Shown in pieces: positions 33,661 to 46,130 of a stretch of 64,000 nucleotides of DNA (position 1 is its first letter; every line of letters starts with the position of its first letter). This DNA comes from Carya illinoinensis. Taxonomy: Eukaryota > Streptophyta > Magnoliopsida > Fagales > Juglandaceae. The notes below the pieces were generated by a model, which was not told where the DNA came from, did no database searches, and saw only the letters and a list, made by a program, of their open reading frames with translations. A program made the position numbers and the translations under genes. The stretch spans positions 14,524,001 to 14,588,000 of the forward strand of contig NC_056755.1 in the NCBI RefSeq assembly GCF_018687715.1, read 5' to 3'.

Positions 33661-35165
33661 TTTGCCTCAGATGAGGAAGCAGAACAATTCAAAGCTTTTG
33701 CTGCACTCCAAGTTGCCGATACTACAGAGGACACCTGGTACCCCGACACTGGTGCAAATCATCATATGACATCTGATACCAGTGAAGTAGAAGGTATTCA
33801 TTCTTATCTTGGAAATGACTGTTATGGTTGGCAATGGAAATGGTTTACCCATATCTGGTATTGGACACGTCTCACTACCTGCTATTTATATCAAGCTCAA
33901 TCATGTTCTTATTGTCCCTGATATTAAAAAGAAATTGCTATATGTCTCTCAACTTAAAAGGGAACATAACTGTTATTTTATATTTTATCCTTGGGGCTTT
34001 CTTCTTAAGGACATGAGGACGAAGTAGGTGCTACTTAAGGGCTCAATGGTCGATGGCTTGTATCCAATCCAGTTCCACCAACATTCAAATTCTCCAGTTG
34101 GTCTACTCTCAACTAAAGTACCCAGCAACTTGTGGCATGCTCGGCTTGGACACCCTCGCTAGAATTCTTCAACTTTTATCTTTACCATTTCTAAATAAAA
34201 ATGTTGCTTTTTGTGAAAGTTGTGTTTTGGGTAAATCAACCAAATTACCATTTAGCTCTTGAGAGACATATGCTACTACCTTTTTACATACTCTTCACAC
34301 CGATGTGTGGGGACCTGCTCCAATCTCCTCTTATGATGGGTTTCGATTTTATTTAATCATTGTCGATGAATATGCTCGATATATATGGCACTTTCCTCTT
34401 GCTCGTAAATCTGATGTTGCCACTATATTTCCTGCATTTCTTCAGCGAATGGTTAACCAGTTCAATACTCGTGTAAAAATAATTCAAAGTGATGGTGGTG
34501 GTGAATTTGCTAACCAAAGTTTACAAGATTATTTTGTAGCCCATGGCATTATTCACAGATTATCTTGCCCAGGGACACTAGAGCAAAATGGGTTGGCCGA
34601 ACGTCAGCATCGGCATATTGTGGACACTAGTTTAACGTTAATGGCACATGCTTCCATTCCGCCACGATTTTGGACAGTTGCATTTACCACTGCCGTATTT
34701 CTTATCAATCGGCTTCCAACTTCTATTCTGGGTAACAAGTCTCCTTATGAACTTGTTTTTGGATCACCAGCATCCTATACTCTTTTACGAGTTTTTGGGT
34801 GTGCATGTTACCCATTACTTACTCCTTTTGAAAGGTCCAAACTGGATTATAAATCCATCCGTTGTGTGTTTCTGGGCTACTCTCCACATCACAAAGGGTA
34901 TCAATGTTTAGACATGCAAACAGGTTGCATATATATATATATATCTCGGCATGTAAGATTTGATGAATTCACATTCCCATTTAAGTCTACACAGGAGTCC
35001 ACTAAAACTGATTTTCATGCCTTCAAAGTTCGTGCTCTTCCCAGGTCTCTTCAAATTGCTGCTTTGCAATCTCTTCCATTGGATTCTTTATCGGCAGCTG
35101 CCACTCGTGTTGCCCATGAGCCTCCTTCATCTCCTTTTGCCCAACACTCTGCCTCAATGCCTTAG
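33661..35165 (+). pseudogene. Copia protease and integrase, frameshifted
   Basis: Protease motif: WYPDTGANHHM (33736-33770). A frameshift near 33815 leads to VMVGNGNGLPI. The GAG-pre-integrase part has LWHARLGHP and CESCVLGK in different frames (34125-34240), separated by stops. The long open part 34305-35165 is the integrase core: HTDVWGPAP, IIQSDGGGEF and LEQNGLAERQHRHIV, which supply the two Asp and the Glu of the DDE triad. It ends with GYSPHHKGYQCLD. The three catalytic residues are present, but the frame is broken upstream. Confidence 0.9.
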
Positions 35166-35219
35166 TCCGCATCATGCCAGGAGCTTCCTACTCACACTAT
35201 CCTTCAGGATGCTTCCGAA

Positions 35220-36912
35220 TTGCCTTCTCCAACAATTGAGGACATCTCACAAGCTGCTCCACGTCGAACTCATCACATGATCACACGGGCTCAAACAGGT
35301 TCATTAAAGCCTAAGGTTTTCCTCTCTTCAAGACATCCAGTACCTGCATGTTTTCTAGCAGATCTTGCAAACCAACCACAAGAGCCTGGAACGTATAAGC
35401 ACGCTCCAACTGATCCAAAATGGCAGCAAGCCATGCAAGCTGAAATTAATGCTCTTCATAGCAACAACACGTGGACTTTGGTGCCTCGAAGACCAGACAT
35501 GAACGTGGTTAGCAGCAAATGGGTGTTTAAAATTAAAACATGATCTGATGGCTCAATTGAACGGTATAAAGCTCGACTCGTGGCCAGTGGTTTCACACAA
35601 CTTCCTGGCTTGGACTATGATGAAACATTTAGTCCAGTGGTTAAACATGGTACCATCCGATTGATCCTCACCCTTGGTTTGTCTCAAGGATGGTCAATTA
35701 AACAACTTGATGTAAGCAACGCTTTTCTTCATGGTGATTTACAAGAGCATGTATATTTATCTCAACCACCTGGTTTTGAAGACTCATCTCATCCTCATCA
35801 TGTTTGCCACCTGCATAAAGCTTTCTACGGTTTAAAACAGGCTCCAAGAGCTTGGTATATGAAGTTCAATAATTATCTTCAGCAAATGGGCTTCCATCGA
35901 TGTCCCTATGATCAATCCTTGTTTTCTCGACGTCAAGGATCCAATATAATTGTGCTCTTAATTTATGTCAACGACATACTTTTAATAGGGAGCTCTCCTT
36001 CAAAAATCAGCAGCTTTATTTCTCATCTCTCTACTGCTTTTCACATGAAGGATCTTGGCGATATCCATTTCTTTTTAGGCCTACAAATTACACAAGATGA
36101 GTTGACCATCACTGTCACTCAGACTTGCTATCTACTTTCTCTACTTCAGAAATTTGGTATGGATGATGCGAAACTAGTCTCCACTCCTATGGCCTCTGGT
36201 ACATCGTTGACTGCTAATGAGGGAGTCCCCCTAGCTGACCCAAGCTATTATCGGCGTCTTGTTGGTTCACTACAATATCTCACTTTGACACGCCCTGATA
36301 TTTCCTATGCGGTCAACAATATTTGTCAGTTCATGCAAAATCCTCGAGACACTCATCTCATTGCCATTAAGCGTATCTTTCGGTACCTCAAAGGTACTCT
36401 TAATATTGGCCTTAATTTTGTACAAGCTCATTTCATTGCCCTTCGTGGTTTTTGTGATGCGGACTGGGCTGGATCTAGGGATGATCGTCGTTCTACAACT
36501 GGGTTTGCTATCTATATGGGTGATAACCTGTTATCTTGGGGAGCTAAAAAGCAAGCTACTGTGTCTCGTTCCACAGCGGAAGCCGAATATCGAGCTTTGG
36601 CCTCAACCACAGCTAAACTTATGTGGTTTATGCATCTTCTGAAAAAGCATCGGCTATTTAATTCCTGCTCCCACATTATATTGCGACAACATCAACGCTA
36701 TCAATATGGCCAAGAATCCCGTTTTTCATCATCGCACGAAACATATCGAAATCGATGTTCATTTCATTCGGGAACAAGTTGCTCGTGGTATTCTTTCTCT
36801 GCAACATATCTCTGGTCTAGATCAAATAGCCGATATATTTACAAAACCATTGTGTGCTGCCAAGTTTCTACCGAATAGAAGCAAGCTCTTCATCAGTCCA
36901 ATACCGCCTTGA
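35220..36912 (+). pseudogene. Copia reverse transcriptase and RNase H, broken and active-site mutated
   Basis: The RT frame runs from DPKWQQAMQAEINAL through KWVFKIKT, a TGA at 35541-35543, [25 protein letters not shown] and [10 protein letters not shown]. The catalytic box reads YVND instead of YVDD (AAC at 35970-35972). RNase H shows [17 protein letters not shown] and [12 protein letters not shown] one-base shift near 36665 moves the end ([20 protein letters not shown]) into another frame that closes at 36912. RT activity is very unlikely. Confidence 0.93.
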
Positions 36913-36925
36913 GCTTGAGGGGGGA
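36911..36925 (+). other. Polypurine tract
   Basis: GAGCTTGAGGGGGGA lies directly before the 3' LTR, as needed for plus-strand priming. Confidence 0.85.
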
Positions 36926-37165
36926 TGAAGAGATAAGATCTGTCAACCATGATTCTCTCTCCATGACTTCCTCACATATTTAATTCCTTACTCTGTTTTG
37001 TATACGATCTTATTTTCCATGTATAGCATAATAGGCAGTGATTATATTTCCTTGTAAAGCACAATAGACAGCCATGATGTTAGCTGTACATAACCGTTAC
37101 TCACATCTGTAATTTCTATTTAAGATGAATACAATACCAAAGGAAAGTAAGTTAGTTTTCCTACA
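36926..37165 (+). repeat. 3' LTR of the copia element
   Basis: 240 bp, TGAAGAGATAAG to TTTTCCTACA. The few differences from the 5' LTR lie in the first 55 bases. Confidence 0.92.
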
Positions 37166-37170
37166 ATGGA

Positions 37171-38054
37171 GCCGAGCTGAAGGTTGTGTGTACAGCACCT
37201 GGGAGTGGCTTGGCAAAGCTAATGGTGACGAAACTAGGTTGATGCAAGGCTGGCTGCAATGGAACAAAAGATATGGTGGTCGAGTCCTACGGCTGGGTGC
37301 TGTGATGGCTGGAAAGCGAGAGTCAGCGAGGATACGTTCCACCATCTGGGGTGGCGTGGTTGCTCAGTGGTCCCTTTTGTGCAGGTGGCAGCATCCCATG
37401 ATGGCTTCCGGCGGGCTCCGTGTTGTCTTCCTTTGGCCTTGCTCTGTTTTTAATAGGAAAAACAAAGTTTGTTTGGTCATGGATCACGACCAAGGGAGAG
37501 ATCATGGCAATACACGGTAGTGTTGCGACATCAACATTGGATGACTGAGCTCTACGTCCATGATGCTACTGCGTGGAGGTTGCTCTCAGGTTTGGGCACG
37601 ACTGACTCCGCTTGGTGGTAGCCGTGCATCTAAGATTGTGGACCTTGATGTTTGGTGGTCAAACGGAGGAGAAGCTTGGTGTGGAAGCTAGACGGGGTGG
37701 TTGCATGGCTAATTTGGGTGAGTCGATGGTGGTTGAGCTTGCGGAGGTGATGGTTCATCGTTGCCGTGGGAAAGACGTGGATTGCTTGCTGTGAAGCCAT
37801 GTCTCTTAGCTGGTCATGGTGCACGACGGTGTGGGTGGTTTGCTTGTGTCTTTTGGTTTGGAAGGTTACGCACCCCACGTCTGACTAATTTTCAATACAA
37901 ACGACATTAAGTAAAACAACAAAAATTAACAGAAAAACAAGAAAAATGGACGAAAAAATAAAAATTGTTGTTAGATAGCTACTTATATAAAAGAGAAACA
38001 TATATGTGTATGTGTGTTTGTGTATGAACTGAACATTGCCAAAGACTTGCGGTA
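37171..38054. other. G-rich intergenic segment, no gene recognised
   Basis: The first 700 bases are GC-richer than their surroundings and contain several short frames (for example about 130 codons ending at 37520). That frame starts inside the copia 3' LTR, so it is not a natural gene. The last 180 bases are A+T-rich. Confidence 0.5.
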
Positions 38055-38102
38055 AACTCAATTGGATTTTTTCTTTTTTGAAAGGAAATCTGACTTCATT
38101 AA

Positions 38103-38600
38103 TCATTGATCATTACATGAACTCTCACTATCAACAATTTTCTTAATGTAATCAGGTATTTTATCAATCCATACCAAACTAGTCTGTAAAGATAGACTTT
38201 CCTTAGCTAATAAATGGGCAACTTCATTATTGGATTTGTGTGTATATTGTACTGACCACCCACTCCTTTGCTTTAGTAAAATTTTTATATCCTCAATTAA
38301 ACTACCATGGAAGGATAGGTCTTCTGTAATCGAGTTAACTGCATTAACCACTGCTTGAGCATCCCCTTCAAATTGCACCTTAACCAATTCAAGCTCTCTG
38401 CAGACTTCCATAGCCCTCCACAGAGCATGTGCCTCTGCTACCACAGGTAGATCAATGTGAAGCTTTTGCTCTTCTACTGCCACTAAGAAGTCTCCATCCT
38501 CATCTCTCATAACCACCCCTATACCTACTTCTTTTCCATCTTTCTAACAGCTGCATCCCAGTTAACTTTGACATAACATGAGCTTGGTTTTATCCACCCT
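38103..38600 (-). pseudogene. LINE ORF2 RNase H domain
   Basis: Minus reading begins KVNWDAAV, shifts frame near 38540, then gives VVMRDEDGDFLV, AEAHALWRAMEVC, VQFEGDAQAVVNAV and NEVAHLLAKESL. This is the plant LINE-type RNase H domain with the D-E-D-D type positions mostly visible. It ends at 38103, close to the element's 3' end. Confidence 0.85.
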
Positions 38601-38725
38601 TGATTTCTTCTGCTAACCTCCTCATTTCTACTGCTCTTAGCTTTGATCAACTGTTGTGCTTGCTGAAACTCGAGTATATCATTCTTTGCTGCTCTTAAAA
38701 CCTGACTTGGAGCTTTAAATTTATC

Positions 38726-39774
38726 CTAAAAAATGCTTTCATTCCTCCTCAACCATAACCCCCTCATAACTGCTGCTGTGACTTCTAATTCATTCTCATT
38801 AAGTGACTCCTTTAATTTTTCCCACAGAACCAATAAATCAACTTCATTTGACTTCATTTTCTGCATCTTCTTCAAATATTCTAACCATACATCACATGCT
38901 GCTGGGCATTGCCAAATAACATGCATCATTGTCTCCTCCTCCCTTTTATGGATATAACTAAGGGATTACTGGTAATCTTTCTTGCAAATAGATTCCTTTT
39001 GGTAGCCAATAGTTCATTTGCAGCTTTCCAAAATAAAATTTTAATTTTCTCTGGAGCATTTAACTTCCATAAACTATCTCAGCTCCTTCTCCTCTCATAT
39101 TGCTTTGAATAACCACCACAGATGGCCTGCTTTCTTTCCTTATCCAGATGATAAGCACTTTTAATAGAAAACAGTCCTTTGTTAGAGGGTTCCCAAATCA
39201 TTCTGTCCTCCACCCCCATCTTGCTCAGAGGCAAACTGCATATATGGTCTGCTTCCACCTCATTAAAAATGTTCTTGATTAAAGGTTCATTCCAATTCCC
39301 TTGCTCATTCATTAGTTCACACACAAAAGCTTCTCTATCTAGTATTTTAACTGGTGACTGCACCATACCAGATGAAGGTAAGGCAAGCCATCTGTACTCC
39401 CATATCTTGATCTTCTCCCCATTCCCCACCTTCCATCTCAGACCCTCTTTTAGTAACTTCATAGTATTCCACATACTCCATATATAAGAAGGTATACGTC
39501 CCAACTTTGCTGTCAAAACAGACTTTTCCTTGAAGTATTTCTCTTTCATTATCTTTGCAGCCATACGTTTGTCATGTTGAAGTAATCTCCAACTCTATTT
39601 GGCCAGGAGAGCCAGATTAAAGCTCTCTAAATCCCTATAACCCAGCCCCCCTAACCCCTTCTGTCTTCCCATTCTTTCCAAGCTACACCATTGCATGCCT
39701 TTCCCTGTTTGGTGATTGCCCCACCAAAACTTACCCAACATGACATTGAGATCCTTGCATAATTGTTTTGGGAG
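38726..39774 (-). pseudogene. LINE ORF2 zinc-binding (zf-RVT) and connector region
   Basis: Contains KIMKEKYFKE, GLRWKVGNGEKIKIWEYRWL, SIKSAYHL and MMHVIWQCPAACDVWLEYL, matching the zf-RVT domain downstream of RT in plant LINEs. It is split over frames around 39060-39100 and 38930. Confidence 0.8.
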
Positions 39775-41055
39775 TTAGAAAACACTCATAGTATACATGG
39801 GCACAGCATGAATGACTGCTTTGATCAACACTTCTTTCCCTACAGTAGACAGGAAGGAGTTCTTCCAATTATTTATCTTCTTCCATACTTTTTCTTTGAT
39901 GCACCTGAAGGCATTGTACTTAGAACTTCCCACAACTGGAGGTAAACCCAAATAAGACTCATAGGAACCTCTCATGACAACTCCACCACTTTGCATGATT
40001 TTCCTTTTCTCTTCCTCCTTAGAGTTAGAGGTAAAGAAAACTGCAGTTTTGTCTTTGTTCATAAACTGGCTTGAAGCTTTCTCAAACTGCCAGAGTATAC
40101 CCCTGATCTTCTCCCATTCCTCAAACTTGGCCCTCCCAAATAAAATACAATCATCTGCAAAGAGTAGATGGTTAACTCTAGTCCCTCCCCTGGAAACAGT
40201 TACACCTTTAGTCTCCCCTATCTGGTATGAGAAGTTTAGCAAGGAACTAAGCCCCTCAGCACACAAAATAAACAGGTAAGGGGATAGAGGATCCCCTTGC
40301 CTCAACTCTCTCGATGGCATGATCTTTTCTCCTGGCTTCCCATTAACAAGAACTGAGTATGAAACTGAAGACACACATTTCATAACCAACTCGATCCAAA
40401 AAGCACAGAACCCCATGTTCTTCATGACAACTTTCAAATAAGGCCACTCAATCCTATCATAGGCTTTTGACATGTCAATCTTGATGGCCATATGCCCTTC
40501 TTTCCCCTTCTTCCTCACTTTCATAGTATGCAACACCTCAAAAGCTACTAGAATATTATCAGTGATTAATCTTCTAGGTATGAAAGCACTTTGATTAAGG
40601 GAGATGATATCATTTAGCACTCTTTTTAATCGATTTGCCATCACTTTTGCCATTATTTTGTAGGCCACATTACACAGACTAATAGGTCTGTAGTCACTAG
40701 CCATTTTGGGTTCTTTTTTCTTGAGAATAAGGGTAATGTAAGTATAATTTGTAATAGAGGATAAGGAGTTACCATTCAACCAGGCCAAAACTGAGTTGCT
40801 GACTTCTTCTCCTACAAGGTGCCAATATTTCTAGTAGAAGCAGGCTCCAAACCCATCGAGCCTAGGTGATTTGTAAGGTGCCATATGTTTAATGGCTACC
40901 TCAACCTCATCTCTAGTGAATGCTTTAGATAACTGTTCATTCATTTTGCTAGTAACAGAAGGGTTCAGATTCCTTAAACAATTTTCAATATCCTCACTGC
41001 TAGGTTTTGAGGAAGCAAACATCCTCTCAAAATATTCCTTGAAAGTCCCTGCCAA
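39775..41055 (-). pseudogene. LINE ORF2 reverse transcriptase domain
   Basis: Minus-strand order: YKSPRLDGF, ITLILKKKEPKMASDYRPIS, QSAFIPRRLITDNILVAFE, KIDMSKAYDRIEWP, LRQGDPLSPYLFILCAEGLS and HLLFADDCILFG, then YLGLPPVVG. The catalytic FADD is intact (40150-40161). A stop near 40833 separates the first part. This is the best preserved RT core of the four in the window, but it lies in a broken ORF2. Confidence 0.92.
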
Positions 41056-41549
41056 TTCTTATTGACTAATATGTCTTATATGCATCTCATCAATTATTTC
41101 TTGAATCATGTTGACCTTCCTTCTCTGGTTTGCACAGCAGTGAAAAAACTTGGTGTTTTTATCTCCAAGTTGATACCAATTCACCTTTGCTCTCTGCCTC
41201 CACTTCAATTTCTCCTTTGCCATCATGAACCCTAATTCCTTTTGAAGGTCTTTTATAACTGTCGTGTTGTGTCTTCCTTCTTATTCTTGTAACTTTCTCA
41301 GTTGAGCAGTCTTTTCTGTTAACAGCTTTTTTTGATCAATAACCATTTGCTTGCTCCACCTAGAAAGGGCTCCTTCTGTCTTAGCCAGCTTGTGTAAGAT
41401 TTCCATGGTAGGTATCCCATCTTTGTTACCCTCTTTTCAAACTGTTTTAACAAGTTCTTCACAGTTACCATCAAGTGCCCAACTGGCTTCAAATCTAAAC
41501 AGTTTCTTGTATCTACCTCCTAAGCCTGTTCTCAGACTCTTACTCAACA

Positions 41550-42232
41550 AGATAGGCCTATGATGAGCACCTGGCCACCAACACCTCCACCCATGCTTTT
41601 GGATCGTTGTCCATCCATTTTGAGTTGGCAACAGCCCTATCTAACATTTCTTTAGTAAAAGTTTCATCTTCATACTTGTTGTTCTAGGTGAATTTATCTC
41701 ATCTCCAACCCAAATCAAACAAACCCCCCTTCTCTAGCACCTTTCTAAATTTGACCATCAGTCTTTCTGGTCTTTGTTTTCCCCAATACTTCTCATCATG
41801 AGTTAGGATTTTATTAAAGTCACCTAGCACACACCAGCCTTTATCACTCTGTGGTTTTAAAGAGCTTAAAAGGCTCCATGTTGCTTCTCTTAAACTAGAA
41901 TCAGGCTGTCCATAGAAGCCTGTTAATAACCATTTTTCTGCACAATCTGGTTCTTTGATCCAAACACTTATATGCCAAACAGAAAAATTTTCCACCTCTA
42001 CTTCTACCATGTGGTCCCACGTCATCATCAAACCCCTTTTCAACCCTACTGACTCAACTACCATGCATCCCTCAAATTTTAACCTCCTCCTTAGACTTTC
42101 AGCTTTTGTCTTTTTCAACTTTGTTTCCATCAAAAACACTACACTAGGCTTCTTTTCCTCCACCATATGGTAGAGATCCTGAACTATCCGAAGGTTCCCA
42201 AGCCCTCGACAGTTCCAACTTAATGTTTTCAT
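41550..42232 (-). pseudogene. LINE ORF2 AP-like endonuclease domain
   Basis: ORF2 starts MKTLSWNCRGLGN at 42232. This is the normal plant L1 endonuclease opening, with the catalytic Asn in SWNCRG. VFLMETKL (catalytic Glu), LLTGFYGQP and CVLGDFNKI follow. A TGA after LGWR (41699) ends the open part, and the usual downstream KFTW text continues after it. The endonuclease would nick the target DNA to prime reverse transcription. Confidence 0.88.
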
Positions 42233-42378
42233 GGGGACAGGTGGAGTTTCATCACAACCTCCACCAATTCAGTTAAATTGCCTCCCTATAGTTCAGTTTC
42301 ACCACCAACCATCCATTTAGATTTTTTCTCTACTCTCTCTTCCTCCTCCTTATCTACCCCTGATCTCAACGTTCTTTT

Positions 42379-43546
42379 TTAGGGTGAAAAGGATGTTGTA
42401 GAGCCCTCACCTCTCTTCCCAAACTCTCTTGCTCTTCTTTTCCAAACCCCCCTCCTCTTGCTTCTTGTAGCCACTTCAGCCATGTCACTACTCACATCCA
42501 CCCCACCAGACTCCTCTATACTTTGTTTTTGGGTCCCCTTCTTAACCCCTATACCCTTACATCCTTCAACTTCTCCATACTCAACTTTCTCTCTTGACCT
42601 GCTTTCCCCCTCATCCACTACCTCTCCCTTTTTTTTCACTTACTTTCATGTTTGACAATGGAATCTCTTGAGTGACAGGAACACACTCCACTTTAGATTC
42701 CACTCCCCTATCCTTTTCTTTTTTTTGTCCCATTCCCCCTTTCTGTATTATCACTCCCTCTCTCACTACAAACTCCTTCTATATAAGCATTCATTTTTTT
42801 CTCCTTATACCTCCATCCATCACATATTTTGACCTGTTCCTAGCTCTTAACCATACCCCAAACTGAGCCTCTCCTTCCTTCTCCCCCTTACACCCTACCT
42901 CATCATGCATAATACATCCACATTTAAAACAGAAGTGAGGTAGTTTCTCATACCTCAAAGGGATCCAGTGACTCCTCCCCTTCAAGTTTATGGTCCTCTC
43001 TCTGGCTAGTGGTTTCTGAATGTCTATCTCAATTAGTACCCTTAGATAGAGTCACCATCCACACCCATCATCTCCTGTCTCAACCTCAGTGACTCTCCCA
43101 ATTGTACCACCCACCATTTCCCCCTTGGATTTGTTCATGCATTTGAGAGGCAACTCAAACATCTGTATCCAGAATCTCTCAGTATTAAATTGCATCTTAT
43201 GTGGAGGGACACACCCATCATAATCCAGTAGCACGAATAGGTGATCATCGAAAAGCTAGGGTCTACCTTCCATAATTCTCTGCTTGTCTGTTACACCACC
43301 AAATTCAACCACGAAGGTGTTTGACCCAACTACATGGAATCTTGTCCTTCTACTAATCCTCCAGATTTTTGCCATCATCGATTCAATCACCCCTTTGTTT
43401 ATTTTTCTCTCAGTCTAGACCTTCCCTATCAAGCACATCTCTTCTTTGAATTTTATTTCTTATGGGCCTTCGTCGTCCAACTCAATGTTCAGAGTTTCCT
43501 CCTCCATCAACCTTAGCTTCTTCTACCAATTCTCTATTTCATTCAT
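42379..43546 (-). pseudogene. LINE ORF1 (DUF4283-like domain and zinc knuckle)
   Basis: The first ATG at 43546 meets a stop after seven codons. The next in-frame ATG (MEEETLNIEL) is a more likely start. The frame then shows MAKIWRISRRTRFHVV, FVVEFGGVTDKQRIMEGRP, LLDYDGCVPPHKM, FWIQMFELPLKCMNKS and a knuckle FCFKCGCIMHDEVGC (42905-42950). A charged tail ends at 42379. Several stops and a frameshift are present. ORF1 proteins coat LINE RNA. Confidence 0.85.
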
Positions 43547-43800
43547 CTTACCACAGCTGTTTCTTGTTCTCTGGTTCACTATCCCTTGAAAACTCCCACA
43601 AAATCAAATCCTCGCCGTGTTGACTACCGTAGGCCACCACACTCTACCTCAAGTCTGCAGTGAGAAAAGCAAATCGTTATGTTCTCTCACGCCCCACCAC
43701 CACAAATTCTGTTAGAATCTTGGTGGACCCACTTCACCTCTTTTTCCTAGAGAGAAAACGAGAGAAGACTTGCACATGTGCCATTAACTCAGTTGGATTT

Positions 43801-44225
43801 AAGTGCATGTTTATGTATTTTAGGGCGGACTTTCGCACCACAAAGCACGGCCAGACAAAGTTGCCAATGTCTACTCCACCGGGTCTTATGCTCCAAGCTT
43901 TCGCTCAAACTTGAGAATTTGAGATGCATTGAACAATGTGAAACAAAATCTCATTTTTTTAATTGCAAAATTTAGGCCACAACTTTAGCGTCATTACCGT
44001 ATAAAGTTTACGATACGAATCTTACATTTATTAAGTATTTCTTGTTATTTGGCTTATAATATTTATTGAAAATAAATCATATTAATATATAAAAGAAAAG
44101 ATATTATTTTTGGGTATTTCAATTGATACTTTAATATACTTATTTCCTTTTATATATAGTATCTTGTGCATTGCTGAGAAGGTCAACCCAGCGAAATATA
44201 CAGAGAAATGTTAGTTTCATTATTT
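43801..44225. other. Intergenic, no gene seen
   Basis: Right flank of the LINE. Short frames run through 43778-43975 without known similarity. Confidence 0.5.
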
Positions 44226-44430
44226 ATTTGTTTTCATAGATAAGATGATATGAGTTGAAAAAAAAATAAAAATTAAATAAAATATTATTAAAATATATTT
44301 CTCATTTAATCATTATAATTTTATCTAAATTTCTATTTCATCTCATCTAATTCTTAAAATAATATATTTTAATAATATTTTATTTAATTTTTAACTTTAA
44401 TATCAATTCATCTTTGAAAACAAACGAGAC
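44226..44430. mobile_element. MITE-like element with terminal inverted repeats
   Basis: The left end TTTGTTTTCATAGATAAGATG pairs imperfectly with the right end CATCTTTGAAAACAAACGA (44409-44427) in inverted orientation. The interior is A+T-rich and about 200 bp long, with no coding sequence. The class is not fixed; a clear TSD was not found. Confidence 0.55.
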
Positions 44431-45237
44431 AGTAATGAATGTAGGGGTAAAGAACAAATCCATAAGCTTAAAAGACATATATGCTTGAGTAATATTAGGG
44501 ACAAATTTTAAATAAATAAGTCTCTTACAAATCATTTGTAAAAAAGTAAGTTTTACTAATAAATAATAATTTTTTCATACCTTTTTTTTATGTAGAGTCA
44601 ACTTTTTTATAATAATTTGTATGAGTTTTATCTATTTAACTTTTATATAAACCATTTTTCTATATGCTTATATTGTTGTGGGGTTCAACTCCAATCCATT
44701 TTCATGCCTATATTCAGTTAGAATTAGTAAGTGAAATGAAAATTTTTAGTTTTAGATAAAAATTTAAAATATTATTTTTTAATATTATTATTATTTTAAA
44801 ATTTTAAAAAAATTGAATTATTTATTATATTTTATATAAAAATTTTAAAAAATTATAATAATAAAATAAAATAAGAGAAAAATTTTATATTTTTATAAAT
44901 AGCCAAATCTTTTGGAGGAAATTTTAAAGAGTTGGTTGACGTGGACTACTTTTCGAGTCAACACCAAACCCAAATGACCCGATACACAAAGTGGGGGTCC
45001 TTGCTTTCCCGTCTTTGTTAGAACTTCCTCTCATCCGACGTGGATATATTTAATATAATCTTTGAGCAGTGCTGCATTTACCAAGCTCGGTGGAGTAATT
45101 TTTTTAATTTTTTATATTCTTATAAATTTATAACATAAAATATATTTTCTTAATTATTAAATAAAAAAATACAGAATTTGGGACACATTATCTGAATTTT
45201 CTCTCGGTAGGTTTTGTATATCTTTTATAGTATTGTC
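44431..45237. other. A+T-rich intergenic sequence
   Basis: No gene seen. 44740-44900 resembles the AT-rich interior of the neighbouring MITE-like element and may be a second decayed copy. Confidence 0.5.
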
Positions 45238-45239
45238 TA

Positions 45240-45890
45240 AGAGCATTTTTAATAGATTTTTTATTCTTTATTTTAAAATATATTATTAAAAAATATTTTT
45301 TTTATTTTATATATTAACTTTTATAATAGATTATATCAATTTATCTATTTTTTTAATATCATTTAAATATTATATTTTTTTATATTTTATATGAAAAAAA
45401 TACAAAGAGAGATAGAAAATAAATAAAAAAAATATTTACATTTATACACAATCCCTTCTATATGCAGCGACAATACTATAAAAAAGTTGAAAATAGAAAT
45501 AAAATCTTTCGGCCCAAAATCCATTAGAACATTGGCAATAGATTCTTTATCTTCATATGTAAAATTACATATTTTGAAGATTGATTTTGAATATGAAGAA
45601 AAATTCTTATATTGGATTATGTATTTTTTAATCAAATAATAATAAAATAATAAAGAGAGAAGAGAGAAGAAAAAAGAGAGAAAAAGAAAGAAAAGAGAGA
45701 GTTGGGAGGAGAGAAAAAAAATAATAAAATAATATTTAAAGAAGGAAAATAACATATTTAAAAATAAATAATCACTATTAATAGTTATTTAAAATTATAA
45801 AAATAGATAAGCTAATGTAGGTGATTTGAAAGTAACTTTATTTAAATTTTAGAATAAAAATGAAAATGAATAAACTATTGTTAGTGCTCT
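45240..45890. mobile_element. MITE-like element, about 650 bp, TA target duplication
   Basis: Left end AGAGCATTTTTAATAG and right end CTATTGTTAGTGCTCT are inverted repeats with a few mismatches, and TA lies on both sides (45238-45239 and 45891-45892). A similar left end, AGAACATTGGCAATAG, occurs inside at about 45526, which suggests a nested or duplicated copy. No transposase is present. Confidence 0.5.
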
Positions 45891-46130
45891 TAATTAAGTT
45901 ACTTTTCTTCAAATTTTACATAAAAATAAATTTTATAAAATTTATTAAGAGTGCTCTTAAAATATAAATATCACTTAAGTAATATTATGATAGCTTTAGA
46001 GTCAGTAAATTTTTTATGTTTATTTTAAAAAATGTAGAATTTATTATTAAAAATTAATTTTTTGTATGTATAATTCAGATTTTTTCATATTATTTAGACC
46101 ACGTGACAATGTTGCCCACTTTAAAATTAT

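Larger units (their letters stand above)
32468..37165 (+). mobile_element. Full-length Ty1/copia element, probably Ale/Retrofit-like, 4698 bp
   Basis: Two 240-bp LTRs bound an internal region with PBS, gag, protease, integrase, RT, RNase H and PPT in copia order. The TSD is perfect (ATGGA at 32463-32467 and 37166-37170). By eye the LTRs differ at about four bases, so the insertion is recent compared with the other elements here. Coding is interrupted by stops at 33625 and 35541 and by frameshifts, and the RT motif is altered. Lineage assignment is from the short LTRs and the gag start, and is tentative. Confidence 0.93.
38070..43785 (-). mobile_element. Full-length L1-type LINE, 5.7 kb, with 15-bp TSD
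   Basis: Minus-strand order is 5' UTR, ORF1 (nucleic-acid binding), ORF2 (endonuclease, RT, zinc-knuckle region, RNase H) and a short degenerate A tail (T-rich at 38070-38080). Direct repeats AACTCAATTGGATTT (38055-38069) and AACTCAGTTGGATTT (43786-43800) differ at one base and define both ends. Both ORFs carry stops or frameshifts, so the copy is dead, but it was inserted whole. Confidence 0.93.

Noticed and set aside
32740..36912. Calling the copia gag-pol a functional gene
   Set aside because: Stops at 33625 and 35541, frameshifts and the YVND change exclude an active polyprotein.
37125..37520. 131-codon plus frame
   Set aside because: Starts inside the copia 3' LTR and crosses its end and the TSD, so it cannot be an old gene.
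44740..44910. Second MITE copy next to the one at 44226
   Set aside because: Interior similarity is only A+T-rich text and no inverted ends could be paired.
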